From Semisulcospira habei (lineage: Eukaryota > Mollusca > Gastropoda > Semisulcospiridae), in NCBI GenBank assembly GCA_036245525.1, contig BTPG01000004.1, forward strand, positions 19,887,709 through 19,951,708: a stretch of 64,000 nt of DNA, given 5' to 3'. Numbering within the stretch: position 1 is the first letter of the stretch; each line of letters begins with the position of its first letter. The notes beneath the pieces were generated by a model that did not search any database, was not told the origin of the DNA, and saw only the letters and a program-made list of their open reading frames with translations. Positions 1 to 11,944 of this stretch are shown one piece after another. Made by a program: the position numbers and the translations under genes.

Positions 1-816
1 TTTTAACACTTGACAATTAGAGGGGTAGGGTGCGTTTTGCCAAAACTCGCCTACAGAAGTACAAACATTGTGACCCAAGACGCCTAAATGGGACAGATAC
101 ATACAATTAGTTTTGGAGGTATAATTTTGAGCCCAGCACAAATGTCCAAAATAAGGCCAGGGTGCATTATGGCGGGTCTTCTCTTAGAATTGCAAGAAGG
201 CCTCACTCTCAAAATGAAGTTGTGTAGACTGTCTTTTCGATACTGAAGGAGCTGTTCTACAAGTAACGTGCAAGATAGAAGACACCATCGATACCAAGTA
301 CAATACAGACTCTGTACTTGCTTCGGTGAACAGATTCTAGACAAATGCAAAAACAAACACTGGGATATCCAGAATCAAAATTCTACATAAAAATACACAT
401 GTCCACAAGTACAGGCCGGTACAAGAGTATCTTCAACTGGAAAATGTCCAAACTTTACAACGACGTGCAAACTTCCATGATCTGACTTCTTGAGTATGTT
501 TCTTGTTCCTACACTTCAAGAAATGCCTTACTGGAAGCATTTTAAATACTCGCTCAAACCTCGGAATCGCCATTTCTAGTGTCTGTCACCTACTCCCAAA
601 ACGACCTCTTTGGCGCATTTTTGCCGTGGATAGAACGACTAGGCAAGAGTATGGCGGTAGAGGGGAAGTGGTTCTATCAGCTACACTAGTACATACGTCT
701 TAGGTTGTGACAATAATGTCAAACATTTATTAGGTATTAATGATATCTGAAAACACCCTCTTATACCACCAACTCCCGGGCTCCATGCGCAACACTGCAC
801 CAGTGGTCACACAGAA

Positions 817-1018
817 TTAACACATTCTACACCAAGGACCGAAATCCGCAAATTTTGAAGGATTGTATTACAATTCCAGAGACAGATTGAGTATGATAGT
901 TCAAGGGTGCTGCCCGAATAGCTTGGCGCCTATGGGCGCCAAGCTGTTCTGGCACCACCCTTGAACTATCATGCTCGATCCATGTCTTGCTGTGGTGTGT
1001 CGGGGCTGAATGAGTTAA
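817..1018. mobile_element. Family A hairpin element (tagttcaagg subtype)
   Basis: It is flanked by TTAA. The inverted core is 'gatagttcaagggtgctgcc' to 'ggcaccacccttgaactatc' around 'ggcgcctatgggcgcc'. The left end reads 'cattctacaccaaggaccga' and the right end 'ggggctgaatgagttaa'. Confidence 0.8.
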
Positions 1019-1716
1019 TACAATAATGGGTACCCTGGTGCCGTGCTGCACATGGGGGCAGGGGATCAACACCGTGGATCCCCCGGCCCCAAGCAACGCA
1101 CCGTGTCAAATCAGAAGGCGGTCTCACTGCATCCACACAGCAGCAGGCACCCCGGTGCATCGCTGCACATGTTGCCAGAGAAGGAACACCATCGAATCTT
1201 TGGCTTCCTGTGCCACTCTACACCAGTGGTCGATAGTGTGCAGTACATGGAGCCAAAGAGTGAAATGCATTGACACCCGGGCCCCATGTCATCGCGCCTC
1301 AGACTAAGAGAACCAACGGCCAGAGGATCACTGATTGACACCCGGGCCCCACCCCAAGAGTGCGAGTACCGACGGCCAGAGGATTACTGCGGTCCGGGTC
1401 ACGTCATCAAAATCCCGGTACAAACAGTTACCTCAGCAGTAGTCTTCAGGCAGTCAGCACTACAGCCGCCAGGCCACTGTGACAATCCTAGTAGCAAAAC
1501 GTCCTTGGGGCCACTGCGGTCGTCGTGGGCCCGAATTTGCTTAGTACCGGGCAAGCTTCTACTCGGGGCAAAAAGCTGGTCGTTGGTAGCCCCCGTGACC
1601 ACCAATGACGTCATGGGCATGCTATTACTGAAATTCATTCCACCTCGACCCGTCCTAAAAGGTCCACAAAGTTTCATAAACAGAAGGTACCTAAAAGCGA
1701 AACTGACTTAGAAACT
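1019..1716. other. No gene seen; short local repeats
   Basis: A block 'tgacacccgggcccca' followed by 'acggccagaggat' occurs twice (1271-1330, 1336-1386). No protein family is recognised in any frame. The same holds for 1-816. Confidence 0.6.
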
Positions 1717-2862
1717 GAAAAGAAAAGGGGAGACTGCCAGTGCTAATATTTTAGGAAGATTACAAAGTAGAGTAGGTAAAAGCACTGTCAGGGGAGAGAA
1801 GTGTGCTTGATCGACCAGTGATCATAGACCTACTTTGGTCAAAGCACACACCAAAAAAAAAAATAGGAAAGAGGGGGTGCGCTAAGAAATTGACTGGAAA
1901 CAATGCATATGGAAGCCCCCCTCCCTCCCCCCACCCCCGATGGGGGGCGTATCACATATCCCACTGTTCCAGCCACTCTGTGCATAGAAATTTAAATCTA
2001 GGTCACCCAAGGGGGTATCTAGATATTTAGCCGGTATGGACAGCTGTTTCGGTCTTGGCGACCTCGTCAGCACACCATTCGGCATGTTGGTGGAAGGCAG
2101 GAACTTTTGCCTACCTGCAAAAAACAGCCACATTTTACTGTGGTGTCTGCAGGGGCATACATTCCATGCTTCCACCTAGAGCTAAATTTCCATGCACCTT
2201 AAGAGAGAACCTACTAAAAGGGGGGAAGGGGTTGCAGTCGATATTGTAGTAATAAATGAAAAGAAAAGGGGAGACTGCCAGTGCTAATATTTTAGGAAGA
2301 TTACAAAGTAAACTAGGCAAAAGCACTGTCAGGGGAGAGAAGTGTGCTTGATCGACCAGTGAACATAGATCTACTTTGGTCAAAGCACAAAAAAAAAGAG
2401 AGAAAAGAGGGGGTGCTTTTAGTAGGTTCTCTCTTAGCGTGCATGGGAATTTAGCTCTAGGTGGAGGCATGGAATGTATGCCCCTGCAGACACTCAGAGT
2501 AAAATGTAGTTGTCTTTGCAGGTCGGCAAAAGTTTCTGCCTTTCACCAATATGCCGAATGGTGTGCTGACAAGGTCGCCAAGACCGAAACAGCTGTCCAC
2601 ACCGGCTAAATATCTGGACCCCGCTTGGGGGACCTAGATTTAAATTTCCATACACCGAGTGGCTGGAACAGTGGGATATGTGATACGCCCCCTTTCGGGG
2701 GGGGGGGGGACTTCCATATGCATTGCTTCCAGTCAATTTCTTAGCGCACCTCCTCTTTCCTATCTTTTTTTTGTGTGCTTTGACCAAAGTAGATCCATGA
2801 TCACTGGTCGATCAAGCACACTTCTCTCCCCTGACAGTGCTTTTGCCTACTTTACTTTTTAA
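1717..2862. mobile_element. Long foldback element with arms of about 450 bp
   Basis: Left arm 1763-2219 is the inverted complement of right arm 2413-2856 (shared landmarks: 'gatcgaccagtgatcat', 'cagctgtttcggtcttggcg', 'acattccatgc', 'gagagaacctactaaaa'). Between the arms, 2258-2403 is a direct copy of 1720-1862. Related 'ctgactta...aaactga' sequences occur just outside each end (1703-1718, 2864-2881). No coding frame is credible; open frames across it are arm shadows. Confidence 0.8.
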
Positions 2863-2931
2863 TCTGACTTAAAAAAACTGATAAAACCTAATCTGTATTC
2901 AAAATCTTTGAATTTCTGTACTACGTGTAAA

Positions 2932-2982
<51 letters not shown>

Positions 2983-3352
2983 TGCGTGCGCGTATGTGTG
3001 TGTGTGTGTGTGTGTGCCCTCCGCCCGGGTCTGGGTTAATTGGGTGGGCATCCGTATACTGCGTAGTTCAAATACCACAGAGTTTGAGGATGCCCTTACA
3101 AGCCAATATGTCTCAAAATTCATGGTGATGATGATAATGCTAATGATGATGATGATCATGACAACTCTCTCAAGAAAACAACTCACATATAGACGTATGC
3201 ACGCCCATCCATCCGTCCACACACGCACGCACACTCGCACGCACGCATACACAATCACAAATAGACACGCGCGCACGGACACACGCACTCTCACACACAC
3301 GCACACACACACACATACACACACAGACAGACACACGCACACACACACATGC
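2932..3352. repeat. GT- and CA-rich microsatellites around unique sequence
   Basis: GT/GC dinucleotides run at 2932-3016 and CA-type repeats at 3219-3352, with an ATG repeat at 3123-3155. Long Val/Cys or His/Thr open frames here are artefacts. Confidence 0.95.
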
Positions 3353-3504
3353 CTGACACAACACAGTCAGTTGGTAACGGATCAAGCCTTCAATCCTTTA
3401 TTTCCGAAGACATTCAAGCAGTGTCAGAAATACAAGGATGGTATCAATGAGTATGTCGGAACTGATACCAAAACACCACTACATTCATCATAGACACCCT
3501 GTCA

Positions 3505-3786
3505 GCAGAAGGCCATCGGGAAGACGCCGGCCGCATTTGGCCCGCGCACAGCTGTGCGCGGGCCAACTGCTGCCGGGCGTCGACCCTAATACCTTTAGCG
3601 TTCTGCCTGAGCCGCAGAGCCACTCGCCTTGTCCGGAAAGCATTGAGCTTTACAGCACTGCAGCGCTTTCAAGACCGCGGATACACGACAGGTTTTAACT
3701 CTTCGGCTGTCGGTAGCGCTTTTTGTCGCGATGATTCCTGAAGGAATCATCGCGACAAAAAGCGCTACCGACAACCTAAGGGTTAA
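3505..3786. mobile_element. Family E hairpin followed by a family D palindrome
   Basis: 3508-3585 is a family E hairpin centred on 'cccgcgcacagctgtgcgcg'. 3695-3786 is a 92-bp nearly perfect family D palindrome from TTAA to TTAA ('gtcggtagcgctttttgtcg' and complement). Confidence 0.85.
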
Positions 3787-3898
3787 GCAGCGTGAGCGCG
3801 GCCAGGGTGTTTAACGTATGCGGCACATGGAATGGGGAGGATAACAGTTCCGAGGTAAATGAAGCAAGTTGCTCAAACGTATAAACTAGGAAATACAA

Positions 3899-3946
3899 AA
3901 ACCCAATGCGCAAAAGGCCATCGGCCCGATGACCTTTGCGCACTGG
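3899..3946. repeat. Short family E palindrome
   Basis: 'tgcgcaaaaggccatcgg' and 'ccgatgacctttgcgca' have almost no loop. Confidence 0.75.
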
Positions 3947-4084
3947 GAAGCAGACAGATGATTATTTCAAGGAGAAACAGTTATTTATAAGTTTCTACGG
4001 CCCTATCGAAAATGGGGATAAAAAGCTGAACTCCTTGTAACGAACTTCTACAGAACCGCGGCATTCCCCATTTTCAACAAATTG

Positions 4085-4340
4085 TTAACAGCGTGAACAG
4101 TGCGCATTTTGACGAGATATCGACATGAATTTAATAGACGTAAACTGTGCTAAGCTGTGATATCGTCATGCTCTTCATAAGCTCGGAAAATGCGCTGAAT
4201 GATACGTATATCGTCAAGCGTTTCATAAACTTGTAAACAGTGCCTAATCACGAGATATTGTCTTGCTCTTCATAAACTCGAAAGAAGCGCTGAATACTAT
4301 ATAGTCAAGCGGTTCATAAACTCGTAAAAAGTGCGAGACG
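4085..4340. repeat. Degenerate minisatellite of about 65-70 bp
   Basis: The block 'atcgtcatgctcttcataag' with 'ctcg.aaa..gcgctgaat' recurs about four times with many changes. Confidence 0.6.
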
Positions 4341-4343
4341 AAG

Positions 4344-4458
4344 ATATTATATTATATTATATTATATTATATTATATTATATTATATTATATTATATTAT
4401 ATTATATTATATTATATTATATTATATTATATTATATTATATTATATTATATTATATT
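4344..4458. repeat. ATATT microsatellite
   Basis: About 23 uninterrupted copies of a 5-bp unit. Confidence 0.98.
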
Positions 4459-4945
4459 GAGCAGCATTTTGCTTGATATAGTGCCGATAACAGGCAGATG
4501 TGATTACGAGACTCGAATCAAAATGTCCGAGTCTTAAGACGAGGGCATTTGATTCGGATCAAGTAATCACGTCTGTCGGCTATCGGTACTTTATCAACCT
4601 AATGTTGCTCAATATAATGTATCTACGCAGTCCAAACAAAATTGTGTCTGGCGTGATTCATTCTGCGTCTTATTGCGGTGTTCAGCTAGACAAAACACAT
4701 GAATGGCAGATGACTGCATATCACTGTCGACTCAGCGCGTAGATTTCGTCTGACAGTAACCGTGCGTGTTTCTGAGTAAATTCTACTTGTAACTAGATCA
4801 CGCATAATTGCGGAAAATGCCAGCAGGTTTGTTTATTTAGTAATTTTCTCAGATTGTCGATATCGCCAGGTGGCATCTCGTCAATTTCACTTGTCAGTCC
4901 AGCGACTCGCACGTTTCCTGGCGTCTTTTCTCCGTTCGTGTGTGT

Positions 4946-4978
<33 letters not shown>

Positions 4979-5333
4979 TTATTTCAGTTTTTGCAGGCCA
5001 TCAGGCCCATATGAACACAAAATACAATTTACAACCAGAAAATACAGGAAGGTGGTTGTAAAACACACTCATATAGCATTACATCAGCGCACATAAATAA
5101 ACAAAAAACAAGAAAAGTTCAAAGCAAATCCCTCTAATTCCTTAATTTAAGGCAACCTGAAATATACATAGCAACTTTAAAGACCAGTTTATCATGTAGG
5201 TTTCCACACAGCAGCTGAACTTTAAGATCGGATGGGAATCTGTAGTAAAACAGTGGAATGTACTTTTTACGTAAAGGGGCATATTTTGGACACTCGAACA
5301 GAAAATGACACAAATCTTCAGCCTTATGCCAAT

Positions 5334-5412
<79 letters not shown>
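5334..5412. repeat. TG microsatellite
   Basis: About 39 copies of TG. An AAT repeat lies at 4947-4977. Confidence 0.98.
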
Positions 5413-5414
<2 letters not shown>

Positions 5415-5966
5415 GGATATACATTTCGGGCGTTCATACACACTAAGAGGTGTTACACATAAGGAGCTTGTTAATGTTGCGGTATGAGCATATTTCGCGT
5501 TACCGTTTTGACAATGCAAGTATCATCAAGTTCGAGTCTTCTTGGCGCGCATGGGATTTTGGGAAGGAAAGTATATCAAGCAAGTTCATGAATATTAATT
5601 TGCTTGTTATACAATATATCAATACATGTGTCAAAGTAGAATGAACTTTATGGAGTGGGTACATTCATGTATATTGCCATTTCGCACTGTTTACATCATT
5701 GTTTTCGTCATTCCCGTGTTTAAAAGAATTATGAAAAAGGGTGACGCTATATCATCATTCTGCACACAATTTATGGTTTTGTAAACATGAAGGCGCAATG
5801 TACCAATAACAATTTTTTTCCACGCTTGACTCGTGTAAATAAACAGCAGGTTTTCACCCTCGTTAAAAACAAAAACAAACATGAGACACATAGAATTAAG
5901 ACTTATACGTAGACTATATAATTGTTTGAAAAGAATTTCAGCAAAGAGATGAAACACTGAATGTCT

Positions 5967-6041
5967 TATCCCTTTGGCAGTGGTAGCGATTTTTGTCGGA
6001 ATAATCGCGACAAAAAAGCACTACCGACAGCCAAAGTGTTA
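5967..6041. repeat. Family D palindrome, shortened
   Basis: 'ccctttggcagtggtagcga' pairs with 'cactaccgacagccaaagtg'. The middle lacks one 'gatgattcc' arm. Confidence 0.7.
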
Positions 6042-6091
6042 TTTGAAGAAAAATTTCAAGAACATGTTGCAACGAGCAATGGGACAATATA

Positions 6092-6253
6092 AGTTATTGG
6101 TAGCAGGGGTTTGCTACACGGACCCTTGTAGGCCTGAGGGAGGTCAAAAGAACCATCGTACCCCAAAGGCCGAAGGCTTGAAGGGCACAATGGTTCCTTT
6201 GACCTCCCTCAGGCCTACAAGGGTCCGTGCAGCAAGCCCCTGCTACCAATAAC
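6092..6253. repeat. Long inverted repeat, separate family
   Basis: Arms of about 70 nt, 'gttattggtagcaggggttt' to 'tgacctccctc' and complement, surround 'cccaaaggccgaaggcttg'. No second copy is seen in the window. Confidence 0.75.
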
Positions 6254-6663
6254 GTATTTGTTTTCATTCCTCCACAATTTTCGTAAAAGAAATCAAGAAG
6301 AAATATTCCGACCTGGATTACGCCAGACATGACTGACGTCAAAGGAATATACATGTATATATAATAGACTTATGACGTAATTTAAAATATTTCATGACGT
6401 TGCCATCTCCAGTAGTGTGCTTGTTGTTTTGAACAACACTAAGTGACTTTTTACTTTAGAACATGTTGGTGATTTTTTTTTATAGAACAAAACTCGCATC
6501 CAAGTTGCGTCACAAAGAGGGCTACAAAAAGACCGCCATTTTTCGCTACAAGGGTTTTTGTAGCTCGGTCATGTGGTACAGTTTGCGGAAAAAGGGATTG
6601 GTCGTGAGACGTAGGGCTGAAAACATTAGACGATGTTCGGGAGCATGCGATATCGCATGGCTT

Positions 6664-6856
6664 TTAACCCATTTAGTCCCGATGCCCTAGAGATGGAGAT
6701 GGATTGACCATGATAATTCAAGGACAGCGCCAAGCTAGTCTGGCGCTGTCCTTGAATTATCATGGTCGACCCATCTAATGCAACTGGTGGGCCTACACAG
6801 TGATTAGGTGACGCCTCAAAAATGTGGAAATGCGGGCTTGGGGTCAAATGGGTTAA
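6664..6856. mobile_element. Family A hairpin element
   Basis: TTAA stands at both ends, with the left end 'ttaacccatttagtcccg' and the right end 'ggtcaaatgggttaa'. The core 'gccagactagcttggcgctg' lacks most of the usual loop. A decayed 'catgcgatatcgcatg' palindrome (family J) abuts it on the left. Confidence 0.8.
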
Positions 6857-6917
6857 TCCACCGTTTTCGTCGAAGTAGGCGCAGTTTTGACTACTTCCGA
6901 TTTCCCGGAAAACGTCC

Positions 6918-7243
6918 TTAACTCATTCAGCCGGCCCGACGCACGTATTTCCCCAATTTTGGAGACGTCATCTAACGACTATGCACCTGTTGCAGGAGAT
7001 AAATCGACCATGATAATTCAAGGGTAGTGCCAGATTAGCTTGGCGCCGACAGGCGCCAAGCTATTCTGGAAGCACCCTTGAACTATCATACTCGATCTGT
7101 CTCTAGAATTGTAATACAATTCTTCAAAATTTGCGGATTTCGGTCCTTGGTGTAGAACAGGCGCCAAGCTAATCTGGCACTGCCCTTGAATTATCATGGT
7201 CGACCCATATCCTGCTGTAGTGCGTCAGGGCTGAATGGGTTAA
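6918..7243. mobile_element. Composite family A element
   Basis: It runs from TTAA to TTAA but is 326 bp long. A left A-type half with an asymmetric hairpin (7010-7095) is followed by an end of the 'ttctacaccaaggaccgaaa' subtype and then a second A right half (7158-7243). This looks like recombination between two subtypes or nesting. Confidence 0.7.
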
Positions 7244-7449
7244 AAAACAGCATAAAAGGCCGTTACAACACTCGCGAAGTCTCATTAAAAAACAAAAAAA
7301 CACAAACGGCGTCTTTTCCAAGGGTGATGACCAATTCAAACATGCTGTATACATATAGTGAAATGTGTATTTACAGATGTATAACCCAAGTTATCACAAA
7401 AGGCGGTCTTCGATCATTGGGCCGATAATTCTGCACATGTGTACACATG

Positions 7450-7518
7450 CGTGCTGGTATGTGATTTTGGACCTTACGGTCTCGAACCGTAGGGTCCAAA
7501 ATGACAGATCAACACTCA
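7450..7518. repeat. Family F hairpin
   Basis: 'gtgattttggaccttacggt' pairs with 'accgtagggtccaaaatgac'. Other family F copies of varying decay lie at 27308-27383, 33273-33352, 41412-41478, 41585-41638, 42565-42625 and 50938-51003. Confidence 0.7.
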
Positions 7519-7846
7519 TACATAACTTGACGTCGATGTCACTGGCTAACCATGTACCTGACATATGAATACTGATGGTGTTTGGATTCAGCTTCGTAAT
7601 TGACAGATTTGTGTTTTCGAGAAAACACGTAAAACATGTAAAAATATGTAATCCGGGGCTTGAGCTACAGATTCCAGACTTCGTCAGGAAATTGGGAACA
7701 AATCAAGGGAGAAAACCCGCAGATTGTTATTCCCCATTAAGGGATAAATGCAGCTCATTGAATTGACGGTATTGTATCGAATTGAACTGAATTGAACTGA
7801 ATTAAATCAAAGTGCACCAAAATACGATTTCGCGCCAAAATGTCAC

Positions 7847-8060
7847 TTAATTCATTCTACCCCAACACCGAAATCCCCAGATTTTGCCGTTGTCCTCTGA
7901 AGACTGCATTGCAGTGCAGGACACAGATCGACCATGATAGTTCAAGGGTGGTGCCAGAATAGCTTGGCGCCCATAGGCGCCAAGCTATTCTGGCATCACC
8001 CTTGAACTATCATGGTCGATCCTTATCTTCCTGTGGTGTGTCTGGGGTAGAATGAGTTAA
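7847..8060. mobile_element. Family A hairpin element (tagttcaagg subtype)
   Basis: It has TTAA at both ends and the core 'ggtgccagaatagcttggcg' with its inverted partner. The left end has 'cattctaccccaacaccg' and the right end 'ggggtagaatgagttaa'. Confidence 0.85.
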
Positions 8061-8116
8061 GAAGCTGCACAGACAGGAACACGATCGGTATGTCAGGTAT
8101 TGGGTTGTCCAGTTAC

Positions 8117-8386
8117 ACCGACAATAGTGAGGTTATGTTTACGCCGAACGAATCTGAACAACGAACGAGAGTGCTCAGCGTGGAGAACCTGTGTGAACCA
8201 GAAGCACAAACAACACTCCAAACATCTCCAAGAGGCATAGATCCTCATGAGCCCGCAGGGCTCATGAGGATCTATGCCTCTTGGAGATGTTGGGAGTATT
8301 GTTTCGGTAAAAGGTGGTTACTCCGACGTGACCACGCTCTCGTTCGTTGTTGGGGATTCGTTCGGCGTACACATAACCTCGTTAAT
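8117..8386. mobile_element. Foldback element with a family B hairpin at its centre (copy 1)
   Basis: The central perfect hairpin (8215-8297, 'aagaggcatagatcctcatg' and its complement) is flanked by outer inverted arms, for example 'aacaacgaacgagagtg' at 8157-8173 against 'cgctctcgttcgttgtt' at 8336-8352, and 'gaggttatgt' against 'acataacctc'. The related copy at 44570-44835 shares these arms. Confidence 0.7.
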
Positions 8387-8617
8387 AAGTAAAGGCCCGA
8401 CCTTTGGCGAGGCATGTTGCATGGCGTGTGCACATAATTTATGTCTTTGTTTACCAGGAGAAGTACGGGGAAAAGTACTTCTTTTTTTTGAAAACCTGTT
8501 GATGTTCGGTGTACACAGAGAAATTTCAAGTCTATTACGCTAACTGGAGATTCTTCTAAAAGAAAAGGTGTCTGTCAGCACTGAGAGCTGCTGAAAGGCC
8601 CTATTAATAAAATTAAC

Positions 8618-8702
8618 CCTCTGAATGCTAGGCTGACGACACAGCTCGTAACTATGCGTCTTGTCCGCCGAGTGGTATTGTCACTAGCATTCAAGGGGTC
8701 AA
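8618..8702. repeat. Hairpin with TTAA-type ends
   Basis: 'ttaaccctctgaatgctag' faces 'ctagcattcaaggggtcaa' across an 45-bp loop with 'cgtcttgtccgccga'. Related 'ggcggacaagacgcgtag' occurs at 10916. Confidence 0.6.
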
Positions 8703-9120
8703 TGAACACTTGTACGATGTAATTCACACATGTGAGTACCAATGTTACACAAAACGAATACTGACTTTCTCACTTAAGCCCAATAGGCAGACATGAACAG
8801 ACATTAATGCCCACGGAACGTTTCCAAAAATCGGAAGATAGACCGCTTGTACTTGAACTATAAGAGAAAAATTCCAGCACTATTCAGTACTGCTACCGAT
8901 GAAAACCAAACCAAACAATATGTAAAAAGCAAGAAAATAGCCAGAAAACAAAGGAACAAGCTTCGGGAATAACACAGGTGAAAAAGTTTCGTCCTTGTCC
9001 CAACACGCAAACACGATTCAGTAAAACTAGGACGAAAACGTTTTCTGTCGAAGCGTGCTTCTTTCTTGACCGGCTGTAACTTGACGGCTGAAAAGCAACA
9101 ATTGAAGGCCTGACAAGAAA

Positions 9121-9333
9121 TACCCCATTCAGCCCTGACGCACTACAGCAGGAGATGGATCGACCATGATAATTCAAGGGTAGTGCCAGATTAGCTTGGC
9201 GCCCGTCGGCGCCAAGCTAATCTGGCACTGCTCTTGAATTATCATAGTCGATCGATCTCCTGCAACAGGTACATAGTCGTTAGATGACGCCTCCAAAATT
9301 TGGGAAATACGTGCGCCGGGCTGAATGAGTTAA
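9121..9333. mobile_element. Family A hairpin element, nearly intact
   Basis: The left end 'ccccattcagccctgacgca' has a decayed TTAA, and the right end is 'gccgggctgaatgagttaa'. The core inverted repeat of about 60 nt per arm pairs with one or two mismatches. Confidence 0.85.
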
Positions 9334-9456
9334 AACATTATGTTGGATATTATCGTCAAAAACCCCCGAGTAGAATTAATAAAAAAAAAATGATGATTCA
9401 CCTGAGAAATAATTTCGTATTCGACTAATGAATGACTGCTACAGCTGCAGCTGCCT

Positions 9457-9703
9457 CAACCCCTTCACCGCCAGTGAACTTAATTAGCTCGTGTTTTTGA
9501 AATCATTTAAATTTCAACGTTACAGACCCAAAGCAGTCAAAACGGACGCGAATACAAAGCGGTTTCAGCAAGAGGCATAGATCCTCATGAGCCCCCGCAA
9601 CTGCGGGGGCTCATGAGGATCTATGCGTCTTGCAGTTGGTTGTGTTCAGTTGTTTTTTTGGTGGTTTTTTTTTTTTTTTTTTTTTTTGCAGTGAACGTGT
9701 TAA
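9457..9703. mobile_element. Family B element, full length
   Basis: The perfect core hairpin at 9568-9633 is 'gcaagaggcatagatcctca' with its complement. Outer ends are 'aaccccttcaccgccagtg' and 'gcagtgaacgtgttaa', so the whole element is about 247 bp and, like family A, ends in a TTAA-type sequence. A 27-nt T run lies near the right end. Confidence 0.8.
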
Positions 9704-10129
9704 AAGCCCTCTTTACATTTTGGGTGTAGGCGACTATAACGAAATCGCCTATAGACAGTATATAGCGGGCTTTGACCGCAGGCGCTCTCCCAGAAATGGA
9801 CATAATTCACCAATAATTAAAACAGCACGTAACAAAGTGCACAGCCGTAATGTCGCCGGGACCACTTCGGCCGCAGGCTGCAGTTGCCCTGCGCACAGCT
9901 GTGTGCTCAAGTTGGGTACTCATTATCATCTTCTTCTACAAACCATCTCACACGGCGTAGGCAAACGTGCTAAGCTATGTACGTTCCCGCAGAAAAAGAC
10001 TCTGGCCTACTTCGTAAATGGTGCAGGTTTACTGGCTTCGTCAAATTATTTTTCTTCTATATATAGGGATATAAATAAAATAAAATACAGGGCAACCAAT
10101 CATAGTCCTTCTAACTCAGCATTTGTGCA

Positions 10130-10195
10130 AAGAGGCATAATTATAAGTACACATGAGCCCCTGCGACCGAAGGGTTAGCGAGAGTCTATGCCTGG
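10130..10195. repeat. Decayed family B hairpin; similar fragments elsewhere
   Basis: Only parts of the arms remain ('agaggcata', 'cacatgagcccctgcg', 'tctatgcctg'). Comparable single-arm fragments lie at 26398-26440, 35902-35940, 37526-37566, 46170-46206, 46224-46260, 46292-46327, 49839-49895 and 62137-62190. Confidence 0.5.
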
Positions 10196-10372
10196 TGTTG
10201 GCAGGTCAGTAGGGGTCACCATTGAGTGTCCTTCCCTGCTCCTCAGACGGAATAGATCATCAGCGTTTAGTTTAGTTTACCTACACAGTCCCGACACACA
10301 GCAGGGGATGGATTATGGACCCAATGAGCTGTCAGCAGCAATTTCTTTTTCAATGCAGGATTCCTGCAGATT

Positions 10373-10474
10373 AACAATAACCCTTTGGCTGTCGGTAGCG
10401 CGCTTATTTTCGTGATGATTCCTGCAGGAATCATCACAAAAATAAGCGCTGGCGACAGCCAAAGGCTTATTGTT
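10373..10474. repeat. Family D palindrome
   Basis: 'aacaataaccctttggctgt' pairs with 'acagccaaaggcttattgtt'. The centre 'gattcctgcaggaatc' is perfect. Confidence 0.85.
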
Positions 10475-10611
10475 ATTTCTGTCTTACAATGCTAGCAGAG
10501 AGATGGCACCAGAAAAGCGTATAACAATTCTGGCACTACTCTCGAACTGCCACGGTTGACCTATCTTCTAAATCGTAACGTAGTCTTTAAAGATCTTAGA
10601 GCCGAATGTGT

Positions 10612-10815
10612 TTAACCCTTTTAGCCCCGGATCCCTACAACAGGAGATGGCTTGACCATGATAATTCAAGGGCAGTGCCAGATTAGCTTGGCGCCAAGCT
10701 AATCTGGCACTACCCTTGATTTATTATGGTCAGTCCATCTCCTGCAAATGGTACATAGTCATTAGGCAACACCTCCAACATTTGAGAAAAGGGACCTTGG
10801 TGCCAAAAGGGTTAA
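10612..10815. mobile_element. Family A hairpin element
   Basis: It has TTAA at both ends ('ttaacccttttagccccgg', 'ccaaaagggttaa'). The core is a loopless palindrome 'attagcttggcgccaagcta'. Confidence 0.85.
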
Positions 10816-10949
10816 AAAGGGGTTGACGAAATTCTTTAACATAAGTCCATGTAATTAAGGCCGTGTCTGAAATGTTTAATTTAACCCCTTGATCTGCTCA
10901 TGAAAATATCAGTCGGCGGACAAGACGCGTAGTTTTTCCTGCCGACCGG

Positions 10950-11256
10950 GACCGAGCTGTATCGTCAGTTACGCGTGTCTTTTCTTTTTCGCCTTATGCT
11001 TCTTTTCCGCCAGGCTGTATCATCAGTTACGCGCCTTTTCCACTGAGCGCTATCGTCAATTATGCGCTTTTCCGCTGAGCAGTATCGTCAATTAAACGCC
11101 TTTTCAGACGAGCAGTGTTGCCAGTTTCGTGCCTTTCCAGCCAAGTAGTATCGTTAGTTATGCGCCTTTTTTTGCTGAACAGTATCGTTAGTTACGCTCA
11201 TCTTTCGCGAAGTAGTATCGTCAGTTAAGCGCCTTCTTCGATCAGTATCGTCAGTA
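10950..11256. repeat. Degenerate minisatellite of about 35-40 bp
   Basis: Repeats of 'gtatcgtcagttacgcgcct' with 'tttccgctgagca' recur roughly nine times with substitutions and length changes. Confidence 0.75.
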
Positions 11257-11909
11257 GCAGTCAAGGGTCACAGGGGGGAAAAGGACAAACGGACCCCGCT
11301 GAAGTGGACTGAGGCTGTTGCTACTGCGGGCGACTTATTAAGATACAAGTACCAAAGAACCGAAGATGAAAAAATGATTTTATTCAATTCAAGGCAAAGC
11401 ATTTGGGACATGAAGTTTCCCTATGTGCTTTTTGGACAAACTGAGCTTACTGCGTTTCGTTATTTTGTTTTTATGTCAGCATAACAAGCTTTGACAGGCA
11501 AAACATGTTTTTAATAACACAAATCCGAAAATTAACAAAGTGCGCTTCTAACAATGGTGCTTTTGTGAACATTTCATATTGCAATACGTTATTAAAAACA
11601 AAACCTGAAAGCGAGCATGAGGTCTGCTTTGCATAGTGTGCAGTTTTGTGGTTTAAAAGAAGCAAGTTATTTTATTTTAGTGCTATCTTCAAATCACAAA
11701 GCCAAGTCATTTTTATAAAGTGTAGCAATAAAAAGATAACAGTCAATAATTTTTAAAGTGTTAAGTTGACAAAGTGTGTGTTGTGAATTGATTGGAGAGA
11801 CAATGAGAGCAGGTCTCGGTGATGAACTAAAACATATTGCTTCTTCTTAAAAGATGGGACACTACCAATCGGACAATGCCTTCCTCCCACACCGGTAGTG
11901 ACACACACA

Positions 11910-11944
<35 letters not shown>

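Noticed and set aside
2899..3493. Open frames rich in Cys-Val or His-Thr.
   Set aside because: They are translations of GT/CA microsatellites.
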